Shown here one piece after another: positions 7,609-17,185 of a stretch of DNA of 64,000 nucleotides. Position 1 is the stretch's first letter. The number at the start of each line of letters is the position of its first letter. The position numbers and the translations under genes are program-made. The stretch lies in the NCBI RefSeq assembly GCF_003605645.1, contig NZ_QVMU01000001.1, forward strand, positions 372,001-436,000, written 5' to 3'. The DNA comes from Vibrio sinensis (GTDB lineage Bacteria; Pseudomonadota; Gammaproteobacteria; Enterobacterales; Vibrionaceae). The notes beneath the pieces were generated by a model. The model saw only the letters and a program-made list of their open reading frames with translations, did not search any database and was not told the DNA's origin.

Positions 7609-7830
7609 TTAGATATAAAGGTCCACTTTATTCATTTTATTGGCAATTTTCTCCCCAGATAAGGTTTTAACCACAATACCATCTTGGTTCTTTAGTTGTA
7701 TTTGGTTATTGCTGGTTAGTGATGCCTGCAAATTCATTCCGGATTGTTTAATCGTGTCATTAATGAATTTGGTCGCCTCTTTAAGATCCTGCTGAACGTG
7801 GGGCTGATAAATCGTGGAAGTAATGTGCAT
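7609..7830 (-). CDS. Small hypothetical protein with FlaG-like C-terminus
   Basis: A 73-aa protein beginning MHITSTIYQPHVQQDLKEAT, with the ATG at 7830 chosen for its AAGGTG Shine-Dalgarno. The order helix, then LQASLTSNNQIQLKN, then IVVKTLSGEKIANKM recalls the C-terminal domain of FlaG-type flagellar proteins (short strand, VVK, then a turn-I-P-like end). The match is loose and the usual N-terminal half is missing, so a flagellar role is only a suggestion. No flagellar genes are nearby. The following 258-base gap up to the chemoreceptor gene contains no recognisable feature. Confidence 0.5.
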   Translation of the reverse strand: MHITSTIYQPHVQQDLKEATKFINDTIKQSGMNLQASLTSNNQIQLKNQDGIVVKTLSGEKIANKMNKVDLYI

Positions 7831-8098
7831 ACAATTCACCTTGTAAACTGAAATACAAAAGAGAGTGTAATGGTTAAATTATCAGCATAAGGTGAATCTG
7901 TCTTTGAAGTCGCGCAACTATTGCTCTTCTTGCGATAATTATATGTTGACGATTATCAGGAGTTGAGGATGTTGGTGAAAAAAGCCTGGCTCTTGAATAA
8001 AAGATCAGGCTAATTGCAGTGGAAATGATTATCTGGTTTGTTATAAAGCGCGTTCTGTGAAAATGTGCTGAGAACGCACTAATTCAAAGTTGTACTGG

Positions 8099-9730
8099 TT
8101 ATACCTTGAAAGCGGCAACGAGTTTATCGAGGCGCTGGCATTGCTCAGAAAGGCTTAAGCAAGCGTTATCTGCGCTACTAACCATTTCTACCATCTGGTG
8201 GCTGTTGTCTGCGATACGTTGAATGTTCACGTTTACTTCGTTGCTTACGTTTGATTGTTCGTTAGCGGCGGTTGCGATTTGGGTATTCATGTCATTAATG
8301 CTTTCGATTGAGCCTCTAATTTTGTCCAGTGAGTCAGATGCATCTCCAGCGGTCGCAATCATTTGACCACTGCTTTGCTGACTTGATTCCATCACACTGA
8401 CCGCTTGCTGCGCGCCATTTTGTAAACGCTCTATCATGGTTTGTATTTCACCTGTGCTCTCTTGTGTGCGACTGGCTAACGAACGAACTTCTTCGGCAAC
8501 AACCGCAAAGCCTCGTCCTTGTTCACCCGCACGAGCGGCTTCGATAGCGGCGTTCAATGCCAAAAGATTAGTTTGATCGGCGATGCCGCGAATCACATCG
8601 AGAATCGAGACAATGTTAGCGACGTCTAGATCGAGAGTATCAATAACATCACTGGCGTTGCGAATATCCGCAGAAAGGGATTCGATAGATTCGACCGTTG
8701 ATGCAAGGATTGTATTGGTTTGGTCAGCTTCACGATTGGCGCTGTGGCTAGCATTGGCTGCGACATTGGCGTTATCTCTAACGGTTTCGCTGGTTGCCAG
8801 CATTTCGTGCACTGCTGTTGCAACCAGTTCACTTTCTTGCTGTTGGTTGCCACTAAATTCAGCAAGGCTTTGTGTTAGGGATTTGATGTTTTCCATATCC
8901 GCTCGGACGGCGTTGGACGAAATAATAACGTCTTCGACAGTTTGATGAATTTTAGAAATAAACAGATTAAATGAATCGGCAAGGTGACCAATTTCATCTT
9001 TACTCTCTACTGTGATGCGCTGTGAGAGATCCCCCTCACCTTGGGCGATATCATCCATCGCCGCTTCGATATTTTTGATGGGTGTCACCACGTAACGGCG
9101 ATTGGCCCAATAAGCAGCAATACCAACGAGCAACGCGATAACCACACCAACCTCAACAACGAAGCCTGAAAGAGCAATGGAAGCATCCATTTGAGAACGT
9201 AAACTCAACTGTTGTTTTTCAAGTTCATCACGGACATTACCGAGTTTTTCTCGAATACTTTCAAAGCCATTACTTAGTGTTAATGAGTTAAGGGTAAAAA
9301 AGCGATACGTGTCCTTTGGCGCGGCAAAAAGGGGTTGATAAACAACAAGCCAAGCTTCGGTTTCACGAATTAATTCAACGTAATTCTGGTAGGTTTCTTG
9401 ACTTAGTAACCCTGTATCATAAAGAGCTTGAGCTGATTTCATGCGAGGTACCGCTTTTTTCGCGTTGTCATGAAACTCTTCAGTGTGATAAGCAATCTCA
9501 TCTTCACTGGTAACTTGAGGAAGGCTGTTGGCAGCGAGCATGACTTGGTATAAATCTCGGTAGGCATCATCGAGTTTTTCAATCGTAGGTTGGACTTGGT
9601 CATTAAGCTGAGCGTTTAGTTCAGTTTGCTGCTTCGATTGTAAAACAGAAAAAACCGTCGAGCAGGTAAAAGTGACGATCATTCCGATGAGAGGGATGGC
9701 GACTTTCATCGCGATAGGGAGGTTTTTCAT
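8099..9730 (-). CDS. Methyl-accepting chemotaxis protein
   Basis: A 543-aa transmembrane chemoreceptor. A first membrane helix at about residues 10-30 is followed by a ~155-residue, mostly helical periplasmic domain of four-helix-bundle type ([17 protein letters not shown] and so on), a second membrane helix at about 188-210, a HAMP linker ([20 protein letters not shown]) and the cytoplasmic signalling domain. The highly conserved hairpin tip ([20 protein letters not shown] and the following [15 protein letters not shown]) is intact, so coupling to CheA/CheW is expected. The C-terminus ends KLVAAFKV without a CheR-binding pentapeptide. The ligand cannot be read from sequence. It is monocistronic. 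Confidence 0.93.
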   Translation of the reverse strand: MKNLPIAMKVAIPLIGMIVTFTCSTVFSVLQSKQQTELNAQLNDQVQPTIEKLDDAYRDLYQVMLAANSLPQVTSEDEIAYHTEEFHDNAKKAVPRMKSAQALYDTGLLSQETYQNYVELIRETEAWLVVYQPLFAAPKDTYRFFTLNSLTLSNGFESIREKLGNVRDELEKQQLSLRSQMDASIALSGFVVEVGVVIALLVGIAAYWANRRYVVTPIKNIEAAMDDIAQGEGDLSQRITVESKDEIGHLADSFNLFISKIHQTVEDVIISSNAVRADMENIKSLTQSLAEFSGNQQQESELVATAVHEMLATSETVRDNANVAANASHSANREADQTNTILASTVESIESLSADIRNASDVIDTLDLDVANIVSILDVIRGIADQTNLLALNAAIEAARAGEQGRGFAVVAEEVRSLASRTQESTGEIQTMIERLQNGAQQAVSVMESSQQSSGQMIATAGDASDSLDKIRGSIESINDMNTQIATAANEQSNVSNEVNVNIQRIADNSHQMVEMVSSADNACLSLSEQCQRLDKLVAAFKV

Positions 9731-9840
9731 ATTAAATCCTTTTATTATCTCTTATTCCCGTTCTACTTGAGGTTTCAGCAGTGTTGGCTAGGCTGATTTA
9801 CCCATAAGCGGGTATTTCAATGTTTAAACTTGCTAATCTC

Positions 9841-9915
9841 TGATTTCACAAACATTGATTTCACAAAACTTTGATTTCGCTAAGCATTGACTTCGCTAAT
9901 TATCGACTTTACAGG
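9841..9915. repeat. Imperfect 16-bp tandem repeats
   Basis: TGATTTCACAAACAT, TGATTTCACAAAACTT, TGATTTCGCTAAGCAT and TGACTTCGCTAATTAT follow each other directly, with a fifth degenerate copy (CGACTTTACAGG) behind. The unit is about 16 bases and drifts steadily along the array. It lies upstream of the chemoreceptor gene on the far side of its promoter region. The surrounding 9731-10400 gap is AT-rich; a weak open frame at 9887-10093 is not credible as a gene and nothing else is seen there. Confidence 0.7.
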
Positions 9916-10404
9916 TCTTCTATCGCTTCTAAGAAAATTAGATCTTCTTAGGCCAATTAAAGTTTCTCGATTAATTAGAGCTTTTAGTTTGATGGAACTC
10001 GCTCATATTTTGCCAGCCTACAGTGCTAACTTCTTACGGGTTATATACAGCTATTTGTTTATTATTTATAAGTTTGCCTTAGCGAAAGGGTGAATAAATG
10101 AGATAAGTTTAAAGATGGGAGTAAACTCTAAATTTGTAACAAAAATGTTTCAGTGTTTTATTTTTAACTACAACTTTTGGACTATTAATTTCGTTAATTG
10201 CGGGAATAGTTTAGTGAAATTAAACCGAATGCTGAGCAGTTAAAAAGAGTGTATTTGCATGGTTGTGTGCGCACAATTGGGTTTATTTACCCCAATCATC
10301 TAGAGAATCTACGCTTCCTAGAAATTGATTCGCTTTTCATCCACAGATACTCCGAGTTTCTTAGTTAAACGCCTAGAAATAGGGGATTTGACTAAATGGT
10401 GTTC

Positions 10405-10420
10405 GGTTGAACGTTTGCGT
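10405..10420. promoter_or_regulatory. Candidate PurR operator upstream of nupC
   Basis: GGTTGAACGTTTGCGT has a perfect right half (ACGTTTGCGT) of the PurR consensus ACGCAAACGTTTGCGT, while the left half is degenerate. It is followed by a CRP-like TGTGATGAATATCTCA at 10428-10443 and a -10-like TATACT at 10454-10459. Purine control of a nucleoside transporter is biologically sensible. The site is inferred from the match only. Confidence 0.4.
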
Positions 10421-10465
10421 CAAAATATGTGATGAATATCTCAGAAATGACGTTATACTCCCCGC

Positions 10466-10571
10466 CCGGTTAAGAGCAATCGCTCAACCAATACAAGCCG
10501 TCACATGGACAGGTGAATGACCCCACGGACCGGACCAGCTACCTAATCAATGCTTGTAGAGGTCATCTTTA
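10466..10571 (+). promoter_or_regulatory. Structured 5' leader of nupC, riboswitch-like pseudoknot
   Basis: The ~106-base leader after the putative TATACT promoter can fold into a bulged hairpin (GGTT..GAGC paired with GCTC AACC, 10469-10489) and a 7-bp stem UACAAGC/GCUUGUA (10492-10498 with 10552-10558). Inside that loop AUGACC (10517-10522) is complementary to GGUCAU (10561-10566), which directly follows the stem and overlaps the Shine-Dalgarno AGAGG. The result is an H-type pseudoknot that would hide the ribosome site, as in SAM-II or preQ1 riboswitches. I do not recognise it as a known family. Ligand and function are inference. Confidence 0.5.
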
Positions 10572-11780
10572 ATGAATGTACTGTTTGGTTTATTCGGAAT
10601 CGTAGTACTGATAGCGTGTGCTGTTTTGTTGTCTGAGAGCCGCAAATCGATCAACTGGAAGACAGTTTCCCGTGCTTTGCTATTGCAAGTCGGTTTTGCT
10701 GCATTAGTGCTTTATTTTCCTATGGGACAAGCCGCACTAACAAGTTTAAGTAGTGGTGTTGCCGGTCTACTCAGTTTTGCTGATCAAGGGATCAGTTTCC
10801 TCTTTGGTGATCTTGCCAATACGGGTTTCATCTTCGCTGTTCGTGTTCTTCCTATTATTATCTTCTTTAGTGCACTTATTTCGGCGCTTTACTATCTTGG
10901 CGTGATGCAAAAAGTCATCGCTGTTATTGGTGGTGGTATTCAAAAGTTTTTGGGTACAAGTAAAGCCGAATCCCTCGTTGCAACTGGTAACATCTTCCTT
11001 TCTCAAGGTGAATCTCCTCTTCTTGTCCGCCCTTTTTTGTCTCGAATGACCCGCTCTGAACTATTTGTTGTGATGGTTGCCGGTATGGCGTCGGTAGCAG
11101 GTAGTGTATTAGGTGGTTATGCTGGTTTAGGCGTCGATTTAAAATACTTGATTGCTGCAAGCTTCATGGCTGCGCCAGGTGCTTTGATGATGGCAAAAAT
11201 TATTGTTCCTGAACGTGGCACACCCGTTGACCAAACTGATATTGAAATGGACAAAGCCCAAGACAGCAATGTGATTGATGCATTGGCGAGTGGTGCGATG
11301 AACGGTATGAAAGTTGCCGTAGCCGTTGGTACTATGCTGATTGCTTTCGTTTCTGTTATCGCAATGGTCAATACTGGTCTTGAAAATATGGGTGAGTTGG
11401 TAGGCCTATCTGGTATTACTCTACAAGGTATTTTTGGTTACCTGTTTGCACCTTTAGCCTGGGTGATCGGCGTACCGAGCCATGAAGTCTTTATGGCAGG
11501 TTCTTACATTGGCCAAAAAATTGTAATGAATGAGTTTGTTGCGTTTATCGACTTTGTTGAACATAAAGCGCTACTGACTGAGCATAGCCAGATTATCATT
11601 ACATTCGCGTTGTGTGGTTTTGCTAACATTGGTTCTATTGCGATTCAGTTGGGTTCTATCGGTGTTATTGCACCTGACCGCCGTTCAGAAGTTGCTAACT
11701 TAGGTTTGAAAGCCGTTGCTGCTGGTACTCTGGCAAACTTAATGAGTGCGTGTTTAGCGGGTATCTTTACCTTGCTGTAA
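10572..11780 (+). CDS. NupC-family concentrative nucleoside transporter
   Basis: A 402-aa inner-membrane CNT (NupC) transporter that couples uptake of nucleosides to protons or sodium. Family signatures are visible: the N-terminal VLLSESRKSINWKTV loop, FIFAVRVLPIIIFFSALIS, GTSKAESLVATGNIFLSQGESPLLV in the middle (the substrate and ion-binding QGESP segment) and the C-terminal FALCGFANIGSIAIQLGSIG repeat. Length is typical. The gene is preceded by a long structured leader and a PurR-like box, and followed by an intrinsic terminator, so it is monocistronic. Which nucleosides are carried cannot be decided. Confidence 0.92.
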   Translation: MNVLFGLFGIVVLIACAVLLSESRKSINWKTVSRALLLQVGFAALVLYFPMGQAALTSLSSGVAGLLSFADQGISFLFGDLANTGFIFAVRVLPIIIFFSALISALYYLGVMQKVIAVIGGGIQKFLGTSKAESLVATGNIFLSQGESPLLVRPFLSRMTRSELFVVMVAGMASVAGSVLGGYAGLGVDLKYLIAASFMAAPGALMMAKIIVPERGTPVDQTDIEMDKAQDSNVIDALASGAMNGMKVAVAVGTMLIAFVSVIAMVNTGLENMGELVGLSGITLQGIFGYLFAPLAWVIGVPSHEVFMAGSYIGQKIVMNEFVAFIDFVEHKALLTEHSQIIITFALCGFANIGSIAIQLGSIGVIAPDRRSEVANLGLKAVAAGTLANLMSACLAGIFTLL

Positions 11781-11800
11781 TCGCGACCGATAGGAATTTG

Positions 11801-11829
11801 AGCCCGAGCTATCATGCTTGGGCTTTTTT
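11801..11829 (+). terminator. Intrinsic terminator of nupC
   Basis: AGCCCGAGC and GCTTGGGCT pair around a short ATCAT loop and are followed by six T residues. The next 300 bases, up to pepT, hold low-complexity ATCAAA-rich sequence near 11925-11970 and an extended -10-like TGGCATAAT near 12090; nothing else is seen. Confidence 0.9.
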
Positions 11830-12129
11830 ATATCGATGAAAAATCCTAAATGGGAGATTCTAATAGTTTGTCGCTTATCGCGATGCACCTTAAGCATTAT
11901 ATTGCTTATCTGGTCGATCATTAAGTAAATCATCAAATCCATCATCAAACCAAATATCAAATCAATCAACAGGTCAATATCACTGGTTGGATCTATTCAT
12001 TATTACGTTGACCATCAATAATGCTGGAGAATTCTTGAGAAAAACTGATTTATAGCAAAAGCGCGTAAAAATTTGGGCGTAGTATGACTGGCATAATTAC
12101 ATCAAGGCGTTATAGCACGAGGGTTAACT

Positions 12130-13374
12130 ATGAATGATTTGGTTCAACGTTTTTTACAATACGTGACTTTTGATACCCAATCGGATTCAGCGAATGACCA
12201 TTGCCCAAGCTCGGCAGGTCAAATGACATTTGCACAAGCATTAGAACAAGAACTGCTCACTTTAGGTTTGAGTGATGTATCGTTAGATAGCAACGGCTAT
12301 GTGATGGCGCGTTTACCCTCTAATGTTGATTATGCCGTACCTACCATTGGGTTTATCGCTCATATGGATACCGCACCAGATGCATCAGGTCACAATGTCG
12401 TTCCTCAAATTGTTGAGAATTACCAAGGTGGAGATATCGCGTTAGGGTTAGGGGATGAAGTGTTGTCTCCAATTCAATATCCAGATCTTCATCATCTGCA
12501 TGGTCAGCGCATTATTACCACAGATGGTACGACATTACTTGGCGCTGATAATAAGGCGGGGATTGCTGAAATCATCACAGCGATTGCACACCTTATTCAA
12601 AATCCGTCTATTCCTCACGGTGAGATCTGTATTGGCTTTACTCCAGACGAAGAAATTGGCCGCGGAGCGAATTTATTTGATGTGGAAAAATTTGGGGCAC
12701 AATGGGCATACACTGTCGATGGTGGTCCAGTAGGCGAATTAGAATACGAAAACTTTCATGCAGCGACAGCAAAAGTTGTCTGTCACGGCGTTAGTGTTCA
12801 CCCTGGAACGGCAAAAGGTAAATTGGTTAATGCAATGAACATTGCGGCGCGCTTTCAGCAACTTATGCCAGAGGATGAAACTCCTGAGTGCACTGAGGGG
12901 TATGAGGGCTTTTATCATTTAAGCGCCGCTTCAATGTCAGTTGCTAAGAGTGAGTTGGTCTATATTTTACGTGATTTCGAATCTGAGGGGCTTGTTGCTC
13001 GAAAAGACTTCATGCAATCTCAAGTTGCCCAACTTAATGCAAGCTTGCAACAGGGCCGAGTAGAACTATCGATTACTGATAGCTACCAAAACATGAAAGA
13101 GATGGTCGAACCGCATCCTCATATTATTGAGTTTGCGAAACAAGCGATGATTGATTGTGATGTGGAACCACTGATTAAACCAATTCGCGGTGGCACCGAT
13201 GGTGCGCGTCTTTCGTTTATGGGATTGCCTTGTCCAAATATTTTCACAGGTGGCTACAACTTCCACGGCATCCATGAGTTTATCACCGTAGAGGGAATGG
13301 AGCAGACGGTTAAAGTTCTTGTTGCACTATCACAAAAAATTGCTTTGGCACATGTTCCTGTAACACATAAATAA
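12130..13374 (+). CDS. pepT: Peptidase T (tripeptide aminopeptidase)
   Basis: A 414-aa cytoplasmic zinc aminopeptidase of family M20B that removes N-terminal residues from tripeptides. Metal and catalytic residues are in place: H78 and D80 in [12 protein letters not shown], the bridging D140 in GADNKAG, the general base pair E174-E175 in [10 protein letters not shown]197 in VDGGP and the late histidine in [11 protein letters not shown]. The length matches E. coli PepT. The gene stands alone with a terminator-like structure at 13455-13513. Together with yejABEF further on it points to peptide scavenging. Confidence 0.96.
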   Translation: MNDLVQRFLQYVTFDTQSDSANDHCPSSAGQMTFAQALEQELLTLGLSDVSLDSNGYVMARLPSNVDYAVPTIGFIAHMDTAPDASGHNVVPQIVENYQGGDIALGLGDEVLSPIQYPDLHHLHGQRIITTDGTTLLGADNKAGIAEIITAIAHLIQNPSIPHGEICIGFTPDEEIGRGANLFDVEKFGAQWAYTVDGGPVGELEYENFHAATAKVVCHGVSVHPGTAKGKLVNAMNIAARFQQLMPEDETPECTEGYEGFYHLSAASMSVAKSELVYILRDFESEGLVARKDFMQSQVAQLNASLQQGRVELSITDSYQNMKEMVEPHPHIIEFAKQAMIDCDVEPLIKPIRGGTDGARLSFMGLPCPNIFTGGYNFHGIHEFITVEGMEQTVKVLVALSQKIALAHVPVTHK

Positions 13375-13454
13375 GCTTAATTCTCGAATCCTCAACAGGC
13401 TTAAACCCATATATATTTGAGCCGAAAATAGATTCAATCATGAGCTAAAAAGTA

Positions 13455-13513
13455 GGGAAGTGATAGGGTGTTTTGATTCAATATCAATCGCCTAGTCACT
13501 TTCCTTTTTTTAC
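13455..13513 (+). terminator. Probable terminator of pepT
   Basis: GGGAAGTGATAGG pairs imperfectly with CCTAGTCACTTTCC across a ~30-base loop that itself contains TTGATT/AATCAA-type complementarity, and the stem is followed by TTTTTTT. The stem and T-run are convincing; the long loop is unusual. The remaining ~190 bases up to the next gene show no other element. Confidence 0.65.
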
Positions 13514-13762
13514 TTATTACCACCCAGTATTATCACAATCAAAAAACATCTTAGTTGCATAATGGAGGCAAGATGCAACAAACGCCTCATTTGGTTAAAT
13601 AAGAGGCAGTTGGGCAGCAGGGGCCGATCTGAATGTGACTTTGTTGGCGATTCGCGTGTGACAAGACTAGACGTTAGGTACTAGGTATGGGAAATTGAAT
13701 GCCACCGAATGGTGGGTCACATATCCCGCCACCACATCAGTTTACGTGTACAGGAGTACGAG

Positions 13763-14611
13763 GTGGAGAAAGCACAAATTGTCATCGATTTTCTTCTAAC
13801 TCACAAAATGGTGTTTACCTGTTTGATTGTGTTTATCATCGCGATCATCAGACGCCTGACCTTGTCTAAAATTCGAGGCGACGTCAATTTTGTATCGGAA
13901 GATCAACGTAAATGGATGTCGCGCACCAAAAATGGCACTTTTGCGTTAACGATCGTACTTCTTTTCGTTTTGTGGCAGTCAGAAATCAATGAATTTGCTC
14001 TGTCAGTTACGGCAATTGCGGTTGCAATTGTGGTGGCTTCAAAAGAGATCATTCTGTGTTTTACAGGTTCAATTCAAAGAGCGAGTTCTCGTTCTTTTCG
14101 TATCGGCGATTGGATAGAAGTTGGCAAGTTATGCGGTGAAGTTATCGAGCATAATATGATGGCAACGACAATCCAGGAAATCGATCTCCATCATGGTCAA
14201 TACCATTACACCGGCAAGACGGCGACATTGCCTAATAGTATGTTTTTTACCTACCCAGTGAAGAATTTAAACTTCATGAAGCGCTATGTGTACCATGACT
14301 TTTCTATTGTAGTGCGAGATTTTGTTAACCTATTCCCTTTAGTGCCAGAGATGATCACTAAAATTGAAGATCATTGTCATTATTTTAGTGAAGTTGCGCG
14401 TCGTTATAATGCGATGATAGAGAAACATGCTGGTGTCGATTTACCGGGCGCAGAACCACATATTCACATTACGAGTACGTCAACGGGCGAACAAGTGGTC
14501 CACTTTATGATTTTTTGTCCAACTGACAAAGCGACCCATTTGGAGCAACATATTCGCCAAGATTTTATGCAGTTATATGGCGAGCATTTTCCTGCAAATT
14601 CAGCGGACTAG
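13763..14611 (+). CDS. Small MscS-family mechanosensitive channel protein
   Basis: A 282-aa membrane protein of the MscS family. The start is the GTG at 13763, because CAGGAG lies six bases upstream; an in-frame ATG 54 bases earlier has no ribosome site. Two or three N-terminal membrane helices (KMVFTCLIVFIIAIIRRL, TFALTIVLLFVLW) precede the pore-lining helix FALSVTAIAVAIVVASKEIILCFTG and the beta domain SFRIGDWIEVGKLCGEVIEHNMMATTIQE, followed by the TLPNSMFFTYPVKNLNF segment typical of the family. The C-terminal domain is longer than in MscS and rich in charged residues. A role in osmotic downshock release is expected; ion preference is unknown. Confidence 0.87.
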   Translation: MEKAQIVIDFLLTHKMVFTCLIVFIIAIIRRLTLSKIRGDVNFVSEDQRKWMSRTKNGTFALTIVLLFVLWQSEINEFALSVTAIAVAIVVASKEIILCFTGSIQRASSRSFRIGDWIEVGKLCGEVIEHNMMATTIQEIDLHHGQYHYTGKTATLPNSMFFTYPVKNLNFMKRYVYHDFSIVVRDFVNLFPLVPEMITKIEDHCHYFSEVARRYNAMIEKHAGVDLPGAEPHIHITSTSTGEQVVHFMIFCPTDKATHLEQHIRQDFMQLYGEHFPANSAD

Positions 14612-14880
14612 GTGCTAAATTTAGCTAGGGTGTCAAACATCTAAATTGTTCGTGTCGATAGGTTATTTGAATGGAACTTTATCATTATCTACGTTAACGT
14701 GCGCGCCATTGCTTATAGTTCTATTTTTGTGATTATGGTCACGTTGTTGTGGTTTTCGACATAAGCAAGGTATGTGGTGCAATTGAACGAACAATCCTGC
14801 CTAATGAGCAGTGCGATCAAGGATTTCAGTGCGCAATTTTTTATTTAATCCGTAGTGTTCGTTTAATTTAAAACTGCTGA

Positions 14881-16986
14881 ATGAAAAACATCTCCCTCTA
14901 TTCTACTTTGACGAAAATCTCAGAAAATCCCTATATCAACGGGCTATGTAATGTTTTCGTCATGTTATTACCGATCACGCTTTTGTCTGCTTTTAGTATG
15001 TTAGCAGGTAGTAGTATTGGTGAGTTCGGTCACCATGCATTAGCCAATAAAATTTTCCAAGTAAGTAATTTGGTTTGGAAGTTATTCCCGATCTTGTTGG
15101 TTGTTTATTTTTCACTCTTTCTCGCCAGTTACCATCGTGTATCTCGAGCGAACGTGATCACACCATCTTTGTTGATTTATGTGGTTTTATGTACCGAATG
15201 GGACTTGATGCATACAGGTAGTGTGGTTCCATCAAACTACCCATTAGCGATAGTCATCCCGTTTATAGTTTGTCTCACCATTTCTTGTTTAGAGCGCAGG
15301 AAGTTGCTGATTGATTCCACCTTACCTAATGTTGCCGATCAATCACTAAACTTGGTCGGAGCGACCATTTTTATCGTAGTGCTTTACGTCACAGCAGGTA
15401 TTGCGCTAAAAAGTGGCTTAGATTCTATCTCGGGAGTATGGGACGTTTTGCCGAGCTTCCAACCAGATTCCTTAGTTGATGCACTGATTTATGAAACAGT
15501 ACGAAACCTACTTTGGTCGATGGGGATTAACGGACATATCATACTGGCTTCTTTTAAAGGCGGGTTACACCAATACACGCTAGATAGCTTTGCTGCGTAT
15601 CATGAATTTGGTACGGCCCTACCGATTTTGACCAGTAATTTTTACGATATGTACGGAGGCATTGGAGGGGCAGGCAATACGCTAAGTCTTGTGCTTTGTA
15701 TGCTGCTGTTTACCAAAAACAAGGGTTATCGAAAACTGGCTGCTGCAACGCTGGTATTAAGTTGTTTTAACATCAATGAGCCGATTGTCTTTGGCTTGCC
15801 GATCATTTTTAATCCGGTATTAATCATTCCGTTTGTACTCGCGCCATTGGCCGGGTTGTTGATAGGCTATTTTGCTACGAGCATCGGTTTTGTTTCGCCA
15901 GCTAGCGAAATCATCAGTTGGATGACGCCTCCTTTTATCAGTGGTTATTTGGCAACGGGTAAAGATATCGCAGCGTCCGTTGTACAGCTGGTTATTGTCA
16001 TTGTGGGAATGATGATCTATCTCCCCTTCTTTAGACAGATGAACAAAGTAACCGGCAGTAATAAGATTTTTTCGAAAGGGTTATCGGATAACTTTTTCAA
16101 TTATCAAGATATGGGCTCGACACGCTCAGTGATTGGGCTGTTTCCACAAATGAGCGGCAATTTAACGGCTCAGAGACAGATAGCGGATTTACAAAAAAAT
16201 GGTGAGTTCATTTTATACTATCAGCCTCAAATCAATATTAAGTCGAACAGTGCTCAGGGTGTAGAAGCATTAATTCGATACCGCAGCGACGATGGAAAAA
16301 TAACGCCACCGATATTTCTTGAGCATTTTTCTAAGCTTGGTATGACATCAGAGCTTGATCTATGGGTCATTCGGCGAGCACTTGAGGAGACGGGGCCATT
16401 GGCGAGCGATCCTCATTTTAAAGTGTCGATAAATATCTCACCGGTAACGTTTTTGGTTCCTGAGTTTGCTTCAACCGTTCAACGGTATATTGAGGAGAGC
16501 CAGCTTCGCTATGAGCAAGTAGAGCTCGAAATTACTGAAGACCTCTTGATTCATGATGAGAAGAGTACTTGGCAAGTTTTCCAACAGTTACGTAAGTTGG
16601 GAATTCAGATTGCGCTGGATGACTTTGGTTCAGGTTATTCCTCTATTGGTTATTTAAGCCGATTTGAGTTTGATAAAGTTAAAATTGATCGTTCTCTTGT
16701 GTTGAACATTCATAATAAAAATGGTCGTGAAATGTTCCGACTAACCAGCCAGTTAGTGAAAACAACTGGGGCTGAAATTGTGGTGGAAGGGGTTGAGTCA
16801 TTAGATGAAGTTGAGTTTATGGATGAGCAAAACATTCAATTGATTCAGGGTTTTTTCTTCCATAAACCGATGCCATTTGAAGAATTGGTACAAAAACGTT
16901 TATTCGATGTTGATTTGGATATGGTTTCCAGCAACAGCGTTGGAAAAAGCAATATTGATGACCGCATTATTCAAGGTCATCCTTGA
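14881..16986 (+). CDS. PTS EIIC domain fused to an EAL c-di-GMP phosphodiesterase
   Basis: A 701-aa fusion. Residues 1-390 are a PTS EIIC sugar permease of the lactose/cellobiose type, with about eight to ten membrane helices and the sugar-site motif FNINEPIVFGLPIIFNP (about 296-312). Residues ~430-670 are an EAL domain with every catalytic residue I can check: E462 of EAL, N518, E550, D580-D581 in DDFGSG, K601 in KID, E637 in EGVE and Q656. No EIIA or EIIB domain is encoded with it or nearby. The protein may therefore sense a sugar through the permease fold and set c-di-GMP levels rather than phosphorylate sugar on its own; that is inference. Monocistronic, with a strong terminator behind. 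The 269-base gap upstream has no recognisable element. Confidence 0.92.
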   Translation: MKNISLYSTLTKISENPYINGLCNVFVMLLPITLLSAFSMLAGSSIGEFGHHALANKIFQVSNLVWKLFPILLVVYFSLFLASYHRVSRANVITPSLLIYVVLCTEWDLMHTGSVVPSNYPLAIVIPFIVCLTISCLERRKLLIDSTLPNVADQSLNLVGATIFIVVLYVTAGIALKSGLDSISGVWDVLPSFQPDSLVDALIYETVRNLLWSMGINGHIILASFKGGLHQYTLDSFAAYHEFGTALPILTSNFYDMYGGIGGAGNTLSLVLCMLLFTKNKGYRKLAAATLVLSCFNINEPIVFGLPIIFNPVLIIPFVLAPLAGLLIGYFATSIGFVSPASEIISWMTPPFISGYLATGKDIAASVVQLVIVIVGMMIYLPFFRQMNKVTGSNKIFSKGLSDNFFNYQDMGSTRSVIGLFPQMSGNLTAQRQIADLQKNGEFILYYQPQINIKSNSAQGVEALIRYRSDDGKITPPIFLEHFSKLGMTSELDLWVIRRALEETGPLASDPHFKVSINISPVTFLVPEFASTVQRYIEESQLRYEQVELEITEDLLIHDEKSTWQVFQQLRKLGIQIALDDFGSGYSSIGYLSRFEFDKVKIDRSLVLNIHNKNGREMFRLTSQLVKTTGAEIVVEGVESLDEVEFMDEQNIQLIQGFFFHKPMPFEELVQKRLFDVDLDMVSSNSVGKSNIDDRIIQGHP

Positions 16987-17029
16987 TGCCATGGTGATAA
17001 GTTCACTATTGAAATGAAATAATATTGCA

Positions 17030-17059
17030 AAGGCCCACTAAATTGAAGTGGGCCTTTTT
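17030..17059 (+). terminator. Intrinsic terminator after the EIIC-EAL gene
   Basis: AAGGCCCACT and AGTGGGCCTT form a perfect 10-bp stem with a six-base loop, followed by TTT. Confidence 0.92.
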
Positions 17060-17185
17060 AATTGCGCGAAATTGGTGTTTCAGTCACTTGCCGTTATTCA
17101 GTACTTAACAAAAGTGCTTAGAGTCAATTTATTAGATTATTAGAAATAACTCATTAGAAATGAATAATTAACACCGAACGAAAAG

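Noticed and set aside
8583..8945. 120-codon plus-strand frame inside the chemoreceptor gene
   Set aside because: Antisense to the conserved signalling domain; low-complexity LALAL-type composition is produced by the alanine-rich coiled coil on the other strand.
9887..10093. 68-codon hydrophobic frame between the chemoreceptor and nupC genes
   Set aside because: Starts at a TTG inside the 16-bp tandem repeats with no Shine-Dalgarno; the composition follows from local AT-richness.
10466..10571. Known riboswitch classes (TPP, cobalamin, purine, c-di-GMP, ykkC-type, ZTP) for the nupC leader
   Set aside because: I compared conserved core phrases from memory and none fits; a covariance-model scan would be decisive.
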